DNA from: Prinia subflava
Taxonomy: Eukaryota; Chordata; Aves; Passeriformes; Cisticolidae
DNA: 64,000 nucleotides
Direction of reading: 5' to 3'
NCBI RefSeq assembly: GCF_021018805.1
Contig: NC_086248.1
Span: 59,091,485 to 59,155,484 of the forward strand
Below, piece after piece: positions 1-13,418 of this stretch; position 1 is the first letter of the stretch, and every line of letters begins with the position of its first letter. Position numbers and translations under genes: made by a program. Below the pieces are notes generated by a model. It searched no databases and had not been told where the DNA came from. It worked only from the letters and a program-made list of their open reading frames with translations.

Positions 1-3000
1 TTTGGTACGTCTTTTTCTAGTGATTGATAATCCCAAAGTTATGAATCTTGACAAATTCACAATAAATTATCAAGATTGAGGTTAAAAAATGACGTGCTAG
101 TTTTTACTTAACTTGCTGATGTAAAAAAATCGTTAATGTTTCTTTTTATCATTCCTAACCTTAAAAGTCATGGGATTATTGTAATGTGTTATCCCTAAAA
201 CTTTGGTTTTTTATCAGTAAATAATTACTTTTAAAAATTGATTCTGAGTCAAGAAAGCATTTAAGCACATGCTTGTTCTCTGTAAATGAGACTTGTATAG
301 AGATTTAGTGGTAATTCCATACTTAAGAAGTTTTGTAAAAATAGCACATTGATTACTTTCTCAACTAGAAGTTAGTAATTTTCATTGTGTTTTACTTAGT
401 TTATAATGTCATATATTTTTGTGAAGGTAAAATGAAATCCCAAAGACTTGTGCTCTATATGTTGTTTTTACTTAATTGCTTTACTACATATTTCCATTAA
501 AATCTTAGTTAAGATAAGCTAAAGGTCAGAGTGTAAATAATAGTAGATAAAAAGTCCAAAATCCCCTCCACCTCATTGCACAAGAGAGCCTATAGGAGCT
601 TATACTGCTGAAATTCAATATGGTATGGTTTTACTTAAAACCTCTGAGCATTTGAAACCACAGAATATTGGTGAATACAAACCCATCTCTTTAAAGAGGC
701 AAATATTTCTGGTGAAGAATTGTAGCTAAATATAGAACAATGTAGATGTGTTGCAATAAAATTGGTTATCTTCTTTGTGATTTTGGGTGGTATCTGCTCC
801 CTATTATAAGTACAGGCAATGTGTTTAGTATAATGTGAAGAAATGAATTTTATGTCTAGTAATTAGATGAGCCCATTTATTTTAATTTTGAAATGTATTT
901 AATTCCTTTTCTAAAGTTGGTAGCAGCAGCAAGACTTGGGATTGGAAGCACATATATGTAACCGCCTGGAGTTTCTGAGAGGATCAAGAACTTTTTTTCA
1001 AGGAGAAAAACCGTGATATACTATAGCAACAATTTATGTTATGGAAATAAAGGGTCATGGTCCATCTTAAAAGTTGTTTAACATGAAGCTTTTGAAATTC
1101 ATGTGGTTTAAATCCTGTATATTTCTGCCTCTGCTATGCAGCTGGTGGCACAGTGGTGAGGGTCTGACTGTGGCTGACTTTCCTCAGCACCCTGTAAGGC
1201 AGGTTTTACAGCTCTCAGCCTCAGAAGTTTTATTATACACTCAAAGGAGCAGAGTGAGCAGCTTCCTGTGTTATGGATGGTGTATCACTCTGTCAGTCAT
1301 CCCCAGTAGGTTTGACAGGAGTTTATAACTCAGCCCAGAGCAATTGGCATCAGAGGTGACTTTCCCACCTGGCTCTGGTGCCAGTCTCAGGCTGGTGCCA
1401 GGAGTTTGTGTGTTCCCACCATCTCAAGACACATGGAACAGCCTTGGTTCCAGGCAGCTGGGAAGTCTTCTGCGCTTATCATCTACAGCTGCACCCCTTA
1501 GTGCTGCAACCAAGATTCAGATTTGGCCCTTCTGCTGCCAACCTTGTTGGCTTCAGCAGTAAATGCCATATCCCATTGCAAAGGCATTTCTCTGTTCTTG
1601 ATTCCCTCTTTGTCACTGCATGTCAGAGAATCCTGCCAAATTCATATGGGTTTTAATGGCTGGGAATCAGCATCTGACAGTAATTTGAAATTATTCCTTT
1701 CCGTGAACTAGACAACTTCTTCCTCTTTTCTTGGATCAGCACCACAACCTCTGATTGCAGTTATGGTGGGTCCCACAGCAGTGGTGGGAAGACCCTGGGC
1801 TACAAGCTTACATGAATGCATTTCTGCTTGTGCTTCCCTGTGTGCCACAGCACAGCTGTCCTCTCCCTTCAAGCATCTGTTCATCTGGCTTTGGGGTCAA
1901 TGAAGAATCCAGATGAAGAAGTCTCCTCTGGCTGCCCTTCCTCTCGACCACCAAGAGATGGAAGCAGAGCTTTCCCTCTCTGGGGCCTGGCCACTGTGCT
2001 CTACCTTGTGCACTTAGAGCCCTTCATGTGGGGGCAAATCATTAATTATATGATTCAACACAGTGGATTACTTCAAACACTCTTCTTTAGAGGATGTCAG
2101 GTCTTCCTAATGGTGTTTTTATTTGCACACAAACAACCATCTAGAGACTGTTCTCTGGTTAGGGCTTGTTTTGTTCTCTTTGTGCTGGATAAGGTGAAAC
2201 GTTTTTGAAACAACATGGTAGCCACAGAGAGTCCACACAGGGTGACTTAGGTAAGTAAGGTTAGCAGATATAGCCAAGAGAATAGGCAAATATCATTAAA
2301 CTGTCCTTGTGGAGGATGCCTCATGTATTTTATAACATATCCTTTTGGGGTATCCCCTCCAAGCCAATAATAAATGGAAATATGAACTTAATCCCCTGTC
2401 TTGTAAACACTTATACAAATACTTTCAGATAATGCACTGTGTTTTAAGAACTTTTCAATAAAGACTGACAAAAGTGATTGGAGCATTTTTATAACACTGG
2501 AACAAATGGCCTCAAAATGTACTGCAAGGGCTTATTTAGTCTGACAGCCACAAGAATATTTGAAGCTCTTCTTGTGTCATTTTCTTAACTAATTGCTTTT
2601 GACTGTCTCTGATCACTTGTCTGAATATTTGAAAAACAATGTCGTGTCAAAACTTGTATATGATCCAAGAACAATGAACTGGCTACTGCCCTAGCCAGAC
2701 AACTTTGAATTTGCATAACAAAACCTTAAATCTTTCTATTTGAAAACAACCTTCTAATAAAAGTTATGAAAGCAAACCACATCAGTCCTTAAAAATCAAA
2801 CACTTCATTGACCTTAAGATGCAACCCACTGGTTATCTAGCCAACAACAGGCTTTGTAGATGGGCATGGATTTGGCCTGGCGAGAGGTCATAGATAGAAC
2901 AGAAGTGTTTTCCATCTTGAGCAAGAATAGTTTCAGTAAGTTTAATCCCCCTCACAGAAGACAAATGCCATTTGCAAGTACTGCAGCTTTCATCACAATT

Positions 3001-6000
3001 ATCAGCCAAAAAGTTTGGACCTGCATTTTTTGTTGTTGTTGTTGTTGTTCCTCACCCACTTTTTTCCTCTTTTTGCTTTGACTGAGAATAACTGGTAGTA
3101 AAACCAATACAAAGCAGCTTTTGTCAAATCTCCACTAAAATAACAATTTTTTTTTCTTCCAATTTAAGTCCTCTGCAGGATACTGGAAACTTAGTGGCAA
3201 TTTCCTGACTTCTGAACTACTCTGCTGAAAATCAAGAGACAGTCTCCCTGATGGATTTTCTTGCATGATAAATTTACTATTTAGTCTGCAAAGAAATGGC
3301 CTTAACCAAAGGCTGAGAAATCAGGACATTTTTTACCTCAATGCCCTTCTCAGAGAGCAACAGACTAGCATGTTGACCTGCAAGTGACATATGCAGCTGA
3401 TCAGAGAATGGTGCTTCTCAAACTTTCCTATGAAATATCATTTAAAAATATTTGAAACATCCCAGTGCCTGTGCAGTTTTGCTGCACTCAGCCCAAAATT
3501 AACATAAATTCTGAAAGCTTTTATATAGCTTGCTTTCCCCAATTTTGTTTTTTCTCTCAGTTGCAGGTGTTAGGGTATGTAGGATATATTCCATTTCTTC
3601 TTTTCTCAGAGTCACTTTGAGTGGCAATCCCAAGCTGGTAAGTAGTGACTTATATCAATCTTTTGTTGCCCAGCATCACTGATGTAAACTGCATCAGTTT
3701 GGGACCAACAGCATCCCTAATGCTTTTGGAAATTTGCAGGTGAAAAATAGGGATTTGGTGTAAATCCAGTGATTTGTATAGAATTAATTTGAAAATATGC
3801 TGGTTTGTGCAAAGTGGCATTTTTATGGCTCCATTTGGACTTGTTTAGCTTTTCTTTTTTGTTATTACTCTTGCAATCTTATGGACCTCTGGCTTTATGA
3901 CTCTAGAAGAGCGGAAACTGCACTCTCACTAACAAGAAAAGCAAGTGGTCCTTTATTTCAGCTATGTATCATTTTTAATGATACAAAGTCTTGAAGACTT
4001 CATTCTTAATTTTTTAAGTAATATTTTTATGTCCTAAACTTGTGGTTCATTTAGAGGGTAAAGAAGAAAGGTGTTTGCCTTACTTGCAGAACTGAAAGCA
4101 TTTATATTTGAATATATCAGAATCACAATGTCAGTCCATATTATAAGACTTGTGAATTCATCACCCAAATTTGTGATTGTGTTTAATGAGCTGAGCACCT
4201 GACTGGAAGCCAACAGGCTTCATGAGGTTACTCTCATATATGCTTATTTCTCATATATGGTTATTATGTATCCATCAAAATTCCCTTCCTTAAGCAGACC
4301 CTGGATTAGTCTGTATTTATTTAAAGACTTTTAGACAGGTCTTGGTTCATTTAAAAATGATAAAGCAATTCTGAAGCTAAAAGCAGATCACCTCATTATT
4401 TCATTATTAGCCTCCCTCCCTCAAAAATTTCCTGTATTTATTTTCTTCTTCTGTCACCCTTGCTTTGAATTCACATGTCATTTCTCTTAAGCAAGGCTCC
4501 ATCTTTATTTTCTAACACTTATGCCTACAGCACTTTAAAAAGAGAAAGAGCTTGCTATTGTATGAGTTATTTAATGTTGTGCAGTTTGATGAACCTAATC
4601 TATAAACATGACCCAGTAACACTATAGAGAGAAATGTGAACCCACACTCTTTTTTTTTTTTTTTCAGGAAAAGTCACTGCAAGCTCCTAAAATGAAATCA
4701 ACAACAACCTCCTCTCCCTTTTGAAATTGTAGAATCTTATCTAAGGCATATTACAGTAAATCTTTAGAAACTGTTTAATTTAACACAATCCAGAATGATA
4801 GTGTGGTAAATCAGGTTTCCTTATATCTTCTACAATAAAAGATAATTGATAAACTCTGGGAAATTTGTATGCAGTCAAAATCTGCTCACCAAGTTTCTTC
4901 TTCTTCCCCACAATGAAAACCAACTCCATTTCAACTCTAGTTTGTCTCAAAACTAAGAAGGTAGAACTATAAACATGCTGTGGGTAGCATCACTGTTTGC
5001 AAGTATAAAAATCAAGCTTTTTAAGACCAATCCTTTGGCAAATCTCTCTGAAGTCTAATAATTCAAAAAATTACATGTGGCTGATATTGCCCAATAAAAT
5101 ACTTTAGAAACAAGAAACAAGAGAAAAGAGAGTCTCTTTGAGAATTTTTTTTTTTTTTTTTTTGAGGGGAGCAATTTTTGTCACAGCCCAGAAGGCAACA
5201 GACCAGAACCTGAACAGCAAACTATGCCTGAAAAGTGGATGTTTAAAACTGGCCCCCTCTAATCAAAAAGGACTGTTCCCAAGATATAATCAGAGCTACA
5301 GTGGAGGGAAAGCATCTGGAAATGTAGTTGAACTAAAAAATACTACAAAGAATTCCTAACTACCACTTCATGAATCAAATCAAAGGACATAAAATGAAAT
5401 AACATCAAAGCACCTTAAACACTAGGCCTTTTTTATACTGACCAACTGTTATTTATGAGATCCAGCTATTTCTCATGGCTGATGTGTTGTCAAAAGCAGG
5501 TAGATAAAGTTGACAACATTAAAAATACTCATATTCCAGAAATTATTAATTATTTTGTCTCAACAATCTGAGACACCCCAATGCCTCTCATTTTCAGAGA
5601 GAGAACAGGGAAGAAGCATGGTTTGCTCTTGAGTTTCTGTAATGCTAACCTTCTAGAAATATCTTAAATTGGTTCCTCTAAATCATTTACTATTTTATAA
5701 AAATCACGGTGTCAATTAAGAGGCTTTAAATTAAAAACTAACACCACCAATTTTAATAGAATTCGTTGAACTGTGGTGCTATTTTAATTTAGATCAAGAT
5801 GAAGTTCACAGGACATTTAGGTTCCATAGTTGGTAATATGGAAACATTCCTTATTCATATAAGTCCCAAGAAAAGGGCCTTTGGTATAAGACCTTAAGAA
5901 ACAAAATAAAACAGAACAACAAAACCAACAATAAACTATAAAATCCTTTTTTTAGTTGAGGATTGATATTGCCAATAAGGAACAATAAGAGTAAGAAAAG

Positions 6001-6690
6001 AGGTATAAGCAGTGCCTGTGTATTTTAAAAATGATTTCTGCTCTGTTTGTCACACTGTTACATGCAGTAGCAGCCTCTGAGAGACATACATAATCACTGG
6101 CTGTAGGAGAATATAATACAAATGGTATTGCACATGCATGCACAGACACAATGCCTTTGGTGCTGGGGGTTTTCTGTGAAAACGTTTTGATAAAAAAAAT
6201 TACTCAAGCAACTATCCAGGTCATTCTTGTAATAGTCCTTTATAAATTCAGATCTGGGATAAAGTTGTCCTTTCAGTTATACGAGCTTAGTCTGGGAGTC
6301 AGTTGCTGAATTCAATTCTGCTTCACAACCAAGTAGATGGAGATGTAGTTCAGTTACACAGGACTGAGCAAACTGCTTTTATAAGTCTGCTTTTGTGCCT
6401 GGGATTTGCTCACGTGTGTCTCCCAGACTTCATCCAATTTTCAATAAACTCCACCTCCCCAGCTCTGACCAGGCTGGGGAGCAATTTCTTCAACAGCATC
6501 TTTTAGAGGTTTTTAGATCATATCCTATTATGAAACTTAATGAAAGGAAAGGTGTCTGACTTTTCTGGTGATGCTGACAACTGGACCATAATTTGTAAGA
6601 ATCTCTTTGTGCATGCAGAAAATGTCAGGAAAGTAATTTAATTACCAATCTCTTAAGCTCTGGCCCCATCTGTCAATTTTCTGTGAGTCA
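1..6690. other. unique AT-rich noncoding DNA
   Basis: No coding, RNA or transposon signature is recognised here. The stretch is AT-rich apart from a more mixed-composition patch near 1140-2000. Small simple tracts are present: (TTG)n at about 3030-3049 and poly-T runs near 4650 and 5145. Open frames are short (130 codons at most) and resemble no protein family I know. It is likely intergenic or deep intronic. Confidence 0.6.
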
Positions 6691-6831
6691 AATCATAGAA
6701 TTGTGAGCTGGAAAGGACCTTAAAGATCACCTAGTTCCAACTCCCTTGCCATGGGCAATGGCACTTTTCACTAGATTGGGTTGTTTAGAGCCCCATGGAA
6801 CCTGGCCTTGAAAAACTCCAGAGATGGAGCA
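6691..6831 (-). mobile_element. CR1: CR1 LINE 3'-end fragment, antisense
   Basis: The plus strand reads as the reverse complement of an avian CR1 3' end. It starts with AATCATAGAATTGTGAGCTG, then a GGAAAGGACCTTAAAGATCA block, a CCAACTCCCTTGCCATGGGC block, and a segment resembling the CR1 'CCCCATGGAACCTGGCCTTG' region. Only about 140 bp remain, so it is a heavily 5'-truncated copy, as is usual for CR1. It has no coding capacity. Confidence 0.88.
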
Positions 6832-7201
6832 AGCCTAAGTGTAGGAGAATATAAAGAAATCCTGACTGTGAAACCAGAGGCTACTGTATGTGATTTTCTT
6901 TATAAAATATATATGTCTAAAGTGAATCTGGTATTTTAGTCCTTACCCACTCAGAGCTGCCCTGGGTTTTTCTGTAGAACTATTGTGTTGGAATTAGAAA
7001 TGAAGTTTGTATTTCAAAGTAAATAAAAAGGCAGGGGCTGAGAACATCTAATTTAAGAGAATAACAACCTGATCAACACACAAGAAATACAATTGTAGGA
7101 GTGGGATAATTTTGCTGATGAGACGGGAAAAAGGGAGAGGAAAAAAGCTGAGGACCAAGCCTTGCTGATGGTAGAAAGCTAAACATTTCTGTATAAAGAA
7201 C
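6832..7201. other. noncoding spacer
   Basis: Unique sequence between the CR1 fragment and the solo LTR. Nothing is recognised in it. Confidence 0.5.
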
Positions 7202-7759
7202 TGTCATGGTTTAACCCCAGCCAGGAGCCAAACCCCAGGCAGCCCCACCAGCAATATCAGGGGGCCCCACCAGAATCAGGGGGCTAAGAGACACTGAACT
7301 CCTAGGCTGAAACAACAACAGTTTAATAGGGAAAGCCAAAGCCACTCTCACAAGCAGAGCAAAACAAGGCATTAATTCCCTGCTTGCCATGGGCAGGCAG
7401 GTGTTCAGACATCTCCAGCAGAGCAGGGCCGCATCACACATAATGGTGACTTGGCAAGACAAATGCCATCACTCCAAAGGTCCCATCCTTCCTCCCTCTT
7501 CCCCCTACTTTATATTCTGAGATAATGTGATACGGTCTGGAATACCTCCTTGGTCAGTTGGGATCTGCTGTCCCCACTATATCTCCTTCCAGACACCCCC
7601 AGCATCCTCACCAGTGTGGCAGTAGGAAAAACAGAAAAGGCCTTGGCTCCGTGTAAACCCATAACTGAAACATCTCCATATTTTTAACAGTCTGTGTTCA
7701 GCAAAAGTCCAAATCCTGCTATGAAGAAAATTAACTCCATCCCAACTGAAACCAGCACA
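7202..7759 (-). mobile_element. solo LTR of an avian ERVL-type retrovirus, antisense
   Basis: The segment begins TGTCATGGTTTAACCCCAGC and ends CCAACTGAAACCAGCACA. This is the known terminal pattern of a common bird ERVL LTR family, read here from its 3' end. On the minus strand a TATA-like TATAAA lies at 7509-7514 and an ATTAAA polyadenylation signal at 7322-7327, in the correct order for U3-R-U5. Length is 558 bp. No internal retroviral sequence adjoins either edge, so it is a solo LTR. The flanks AGAAC and AGGAG match at only 3 of 5 positions, so the target duplication is eroded or an edge is slightly off. Orientation rests on the TATA and poly(A) order and on family knowledge. Confidence 0.82.
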
Positions 7760-10700
7760 AGGAGCAATCAGCACAGACCATCAGGACTGACAGCTGTGCA
7801 CATCAGTGCTTGTCTTATGGAGAAGGAGCTGTTATTGCTGAAATCAGGACATCCAGCACTTAGCAGTTCAGTGCTAAGTGTGGTCACAGAAACCAGGCAG
7901 AGGGCAGAGTTTGTACCTGGAGAAAGGGCTGTTTTCATTCTCTCTAGGAACTTTTAGCATCTCTGCTTTCTGTCTAGCTAAGACAATGCTATTTCAGTAT
8001 GATTAGATGTTAGCCTGGATTCTATTTAAATGTTCCAACATTTTCCGTGTTTAGCGCAGCAGTAAGATGATCTGATTGGTAACGTGTATTGGCCTGGAGT
8101 ATGTACTGGTCTCTGCATTGTCTTCTCCTCAATGTGGGATGTTATCCCTTGAACCCACAAAATTTCTGCAATCCTGCAAACCAAACTCTCTGTGCAATCA
8201 TCTGATATCAATCAATGGATTCACAGGGACATTGAAATCATGGGATTAATTAACACAGGGTTAATTAACATCAGCAGAAAATTTGGACCTAAGGTTGTGT
8301 AAACCCAAATAATAGGATGGATAGCTTGAAATACAACTGACAAAATTTTCATCTGCATTGATGCTGCAGAGTTTCCCTGTCCTTTGGATCACTGATTATT
8401 TTTTATTTACTAAATAAATATAAACATTATCACTGTACATTTTTGTGAATAACTCAAATTATTAAAAGATGTCCTTTACATTTATATTTTTCTCTTCAGT
8501 ATATAATAATGATACTTACTGTTAGATACACATTGGTAGACTTCCCATACTGACCCCAGCGTTCATCACTGAAAGTCTACAGTGAGTGAAAACCAGGTCT
8601 GGGATTTGAAAATCTATTTCAAAGAGCAGTGTGTCAATAAACTAGAAGCCTTTCTGGTTCAATTATGAAGCTCATTTATGTAAGCTTTTCTTTCAGGCAG
8701 TAAATAATCATGTCTACTGTTTTCCCCTTTATTTTTTTAATATACATCTATCTTTTTTGTTTATGTGATCATCACAACATCCCTCCTACACAACATTCAC
8801 ATAACTTTTCTCTGTGGGGGAAGAGCAGAGAGGAAATTTCCCATCACAGACTTTAGTCTTCTTCATTTAGTCTTAATTGGGGAAAGTGTTCAGATGCTGT
8901 GATGATTGGCACAGTATGAATAGGAAAGGACAACAGAGTAATTCTGCTTCTTGTGCCACCCTCTTATTCCCACAGAAGTCCATAGGGTCTAACTGAGGGC
9001 AAAATTTGTCTGACAGTTCCTAAAATTAACTTGGATCCTCCTCCTCCTAGACTTCATTAGAGTAGGACTGTGACCTTGAGCCTATGAAGGTAGGATGTGT
9101 TGAAAGGAAATGAGTGTTGTTTCCATTTTAAAAACATTAAGGTAAGTTTCTTAACCAAGAATGAGAAGATAACAGTGCTCACATAAAGAAAATAAGAGTG
9201 CTGAGTCCATTAAACAGCCTTTACACTTTATTTTAATCCCACTGTTAATTCACAATAGATTTGTTTTTTGTGAAATCCTGAGTTCTTGCATGTCATGTTT
9301 GTAAAAAAAGGAAATAAGGTGGTTTAAAAGAGTTGTGTAAAGGAAAATAAATCACTCCGGGTATACCATGTATACTTGGAGTACATATTAGAATTTTGCC
9401 ACATTAACTGTAGGGGAAAAATACTAGATTCAATGTTTTCTGCTTTCAGTTTGGATTTTATATCTCCACTCTCCGTCTGTATATGGAGAAAAAACGTGCA
9501 AGTTGTTCTCTAACATGCATGTGTTGACCTATAAGACCTCTGCCAATTTTATGATAAAAATCTGTAAAAACAAGCTTTGTAACTATATAAGACATCTTGG
9601 ACAGTCTAAATCAAAATGTTTTGTAACCTATTTAGGTTTGGTGTTAACATCAGATTTGACATCTGCACCTTAGTCTTCTTGGACCATGAAAGCGAATACA
9701 AGAGTCCATTCAGGTTTTCTAATAGTGATGTTCTTACACCTTTTGCTGCAAGCAAATTGACTTCTAGTGGTTTCATCTAGCAAGCACCAAGTGCCTCCTC
9801 CAGACCTTTAAACTCTTTAAACCTCTGAAGTAATTTGAGGGAGTAAAGAGAGAAACTGGGAGATAAACAGGATTCAGTTTCTTGGTTATTAGAGCTGACT
9901 TCTCCTAAGCATTATGTAGTGGATGCTGTATTTGATGTAGTCCCTGCAGTTCTCTGAAGTCCTTGTAGAGGTTGTTTGAGCTATTAAATAGCTCAAGCTT
10001 TAACACTATGAATTAACAGAACAGTGAGGTGGGAGAAACATGTGCTCTCTGTTAAAAGCTTTGTCCCTGAAAGAGCCCCAGTACCTTCAGAAATCAAGCC
10101 AAAAAGCAGACTGAGAAAAATGAGTGAAAGCAGCAGGGATTTAAAAAGCAAATGCTACATCAAAGGGACAGGAAGGAACTGCTATAACATTGCTGTGATT
10201 GCAACTGGGCACAGTCCCAAGAGGCCGGGGAACAAGCACCTTCAATAAACAGAGCTGTTTCTGTACCAAGTACTTACAAAGCCTTGGTGAAATATGAAAA
10301 TATGCTTAGTAAAAGGTGATGAGCCTGCTGGTTGTCTCACCTTCACAAGCATTTACTCAACTGTCAGCAGATACAAAGCTCAATAAGGACCCATCTTGTT
10401 GCCAGCATATGATGTCGCTGTGAACCCCAGTAAAAAGGATTCCTCCATGAAATCATTCTCTGAGAGCTAACCAGACAAAGGCATTCAGATATGCCAAAAG
10501 GCTCTGTATAGGAGCTCAAGGCTTTGAAATGGATTAGGGAAGAAAAAAACAAAACAAAACAAAACAACCCAAAAACCCCCACAAGGCTTTTTTGCCCATC
10601 ATTTGCCAACTGAATGAAATGACAAATCCAAGAGTAGTTACATTGACCGTACAACACCAAGGCAAATTACTAATTAGCTATTCATTCACTGCTGAGTACT

Positions 10701-11167
10701 CCAAGAAAAGGAGGGTATTTAATTCGGAGAATCACCATCCAGTCCTGCCTTGCACTCTGATGATCACAATGCAAATAACCACTGTGACTTGGCATAAGTT
10801 ACTTGTCCCACTGTAAGCGTTCCCAAACCTCAATTGGAGAAACAGAAGCACAGGAAGAAGTGCCTGCATTTCTCTTTTACTGAATAGATATGTGCCTTGG
10901 GATGTAGACCACTCCTAAAAAGCAAGGAAAGGGAAGTGTCTGATGGCTCCTTATTTGCCAACCATTTGCACAGCTGCCCAGTCAGAGCAGCCCTCTCCGG
11001 ATTCACGATGTGCACACTGAAACCATGATTCTGCACACAGCTATGCATGTGTTGACTTTTAGGCAACTCATTCATTGGTGAACTTCACACATCTCAGTGG
11101 ACAACCTGTGCTGGTACATTTTAAAATATACAGAAGAGGAAGAAAGCACTGGATTTCTGAGAAACAA
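7760..11167. other. unique noncoding DNA
   Basis: No gene or transposon is recognised. An A/C-rich simple tract of (AAAAC)n type lies at about 10543-10581. Open frames are under 100 codons and show no family signature. Confidence 0.55.
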
Positions 11168-11616
11168 ACACAGCAGGTCTCAAGAGGGTCACAATCCATG
11201 GCACAGCGTCTACTTGGAGCTTGTCACTAGCAGTGTTCCCCAAGATTCAGCACTGTGCACATGATTGCAGTTTCCAATTCACCAATGTCTATAAGTATCT
11301 GAAAGAATGGTGGCAAGAGGGTGTTTCTAAGCTCTTCTTGGTGGTGGCAAGCAAAAGGATCAGAGGAAACAGGCAGAAGCAGGTGTACAGGAAGTCCCAC
11401 CTGAATTGGAAGAAGAACTTCTTTACTGTGTGGGTAACTGAGCACTGGAACACATTGTCCAGAGACTGTGTGGAGTCTTCCTCACTAGAGATACTCAGGA
11501 GCCATCTGGACACAATCCTGTGCCATGTATTCTGGGATGATCCTACTTGAGTAGGGAGGCTGGACCAGATGACCCACTGTGCTCTCTTTCAGTCTCACCC
11601 ATTCTGTGATTCTGTG
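11168..11616 (+). mobile_element. CR1: CR1 LINE 3' fragment with internal deletion
   Basis: Sense-strand CR1 remnant. Its left part (about 11168-11262) matches the reverse-transcriptase-region text also seen at 20815-20900 in this window ('GGGTCACAATC...GGCACA'). Its right part (about 11276-11616) matches the 3' region also seen at 21505-21815 ('TTCACCAATGTCTAT', 'TCTTCTTGGTGGTGGCAAGC', 'ACTGAGCACTGGAACA'). It ends in the CR1 tail CCATTCTGTGATTCTGTG. Relative to the other copy, about 600 bp between the two parts are missing. The 109-codon open frame at 11221-11550 lies across this remnant and is not a gene. Confidence 0.88.
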
Positions 11617-12914
11617 TTTATTAAGGGAAAAAAAAAACCAAAACTAAAAGCATAAGTCACCCCTGCCACAACAATAATAATAATAATTAAAATTAAAGAG
11701 CAATAATTAAAAATAAAACCAATTTGAAAAAACTCAGTACTCACATGCATAAATTAAGACTTGAAGTGCTTTGGAAGGAGCAGAACTGAACATGAATAGG
11801 CCATGAAGCAGAATAGGCCATGCTATTAATTTTCAGAGAGATAAAAAAGGACTAATGGCTAGCTGATAACCATGTGATAGGAATAGACCTGCTGATGTGT
11901 GTTCAGAGTGCAGAATGGGAGCTGATGTGAGGTGCTTGCAGGGCATAGCATATCTTGTAGACATAATTGGGAAAAAGAAGCTCAGTGTTGATCTTAAACT
12001 TTAGATACTCAGGTCTCCCATCTATGACGGGGCTGGCAGAACTTTCATGTCTTGCCTGAGAGAGCGTGATAATGGAAGCAATATATAAGGACTTAATGGC
12101 CTGAAAAATGATGTTGTGTAACCCAAAGCACAGTAAAAGTTTTAGATATTCCTTGTGTGAATATATATTTTATGCCTCTCCAGCTGTTCTGTAATCAAAT
12201 TAGAAAACAGAGTCAATAAAAGTTTGGCATGTTAGCTCTCTGAATAGTCAACAGAAGTTTAGTTTTCCCCTAGAGTCTTCCCCTAGAAGCTCATTGAGTC
12301 AGCCTGTTTTCAGAACCCTTGTTAACCAAGAACATAAGTAAAACAGTAAAACACAACTGACAAGCCCAAACACAACACTGTCCTCTTTGATCTGTGCTCC
12401 AGATCTTCTATGTGCCATTTGAATATCAGTCTACAAAACACCTTTCTCCTATTTGCTCTAGAATATGCAATGTACTGCGATTTGTGATGTTGATCAAAGG
12501 AATTACTTGACTGGGATGATTAAAGCAGGAAAGGAGACCTATGTGTTTTTCTTTTTCACGAGTGCATACGAGGGACAGAAATTAATGAGAACTATGTTAG
12601 TAGCTGAGGAAGCATCATACCACCTTCCCTCCTTGGTCTGCAGGACTGTGAGGACAAAAAGGGCTCAGGATAAGTAGAATGAACGTCTTAAACCATTCAA
12701 TTCCATTTTCAAATGCAGAAAAAGATTTGCCACACCAATCACAATGAAGGCAGGAGGACTGGGCTGGTACCTCCAAATCTTGGCTTGAATTCCTTTGATG
12801 AGGAGGTGTGTAACAAATCACAGCATATTCCAGGAAGCTAGAATTGCTGCAGAAAGCTTGAGCTTTACATATCTCCTAATGAGGTTTTTTTTCCTATAGT
12901 TCTTGGAAAGAGAT

Positions 12915-12983
12915 TCTTTTTTGTTGGGTTTTTGTTGATTTGGTTGATTGGTTGGTTGGTTTGCTGGGTTTGGGGTGTTTTTT
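12915..12983. repeat. T/G-rich low-complexity tract (TTGG-like)
   Basis: Run composed almost only of T and G, with imperfect GGTT/TTGG repeats. Simple repeat with no coding value. Confidence 0.75.
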
Positions 12984-13283
12984 AATGTTTCTTCACATTG
13001 CTGCCTACCATTTGTTGTGTGGTATCTTCTTGCAAGATTTAGTCTTCAGGACAGGGGAAATGTTCAGCAAATTTTCCTTGATCTCCTGCATCTCAGGGAG
13101 CTCCTTGACATTTTAATCTCTATTATTTTTCACAGCAGCTGTTGAGAAGATATTTTAGAAGCTAAAAGTGACCTTCTCCATCTCTGAGAGACAAAATCTA
13201 TTGAAAGAACTCTATGTAGGCATCTCACATGCTAGCTCCTCACAGTCATTTCTTCATTTCTTCTTCATCAATTTTAGCACTCT

Positions 13284-13418
13284 TTTGTTGTTGTTGTTGT
13301 GGGTTTTTTGTTTGGTTTGGTTTTTTTGGTTTTTTTTTTTTCTTTTCTTTTTCTGTGTACATTTTTGGGGATTTTGGTTTTTGTTTGTTTGCTTGTTTGG
13401 GTTTATTTTATTTTTTAA
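13284..13418. repeat. T/G-rich low-complexity tract
   Basis: About 135 bp of (TTG)n, T-runs and TTTG/GGTTT repeats. Translation gives Phe/Leu/Trp-rich strings that are repeat artefacts. Confidence 0.8.

Noticed and set aside
1816..2208. 130-codon open frame
   Set aside because: No recognisable domain, no conserved context, and within the length expected by chance in 64 kb.
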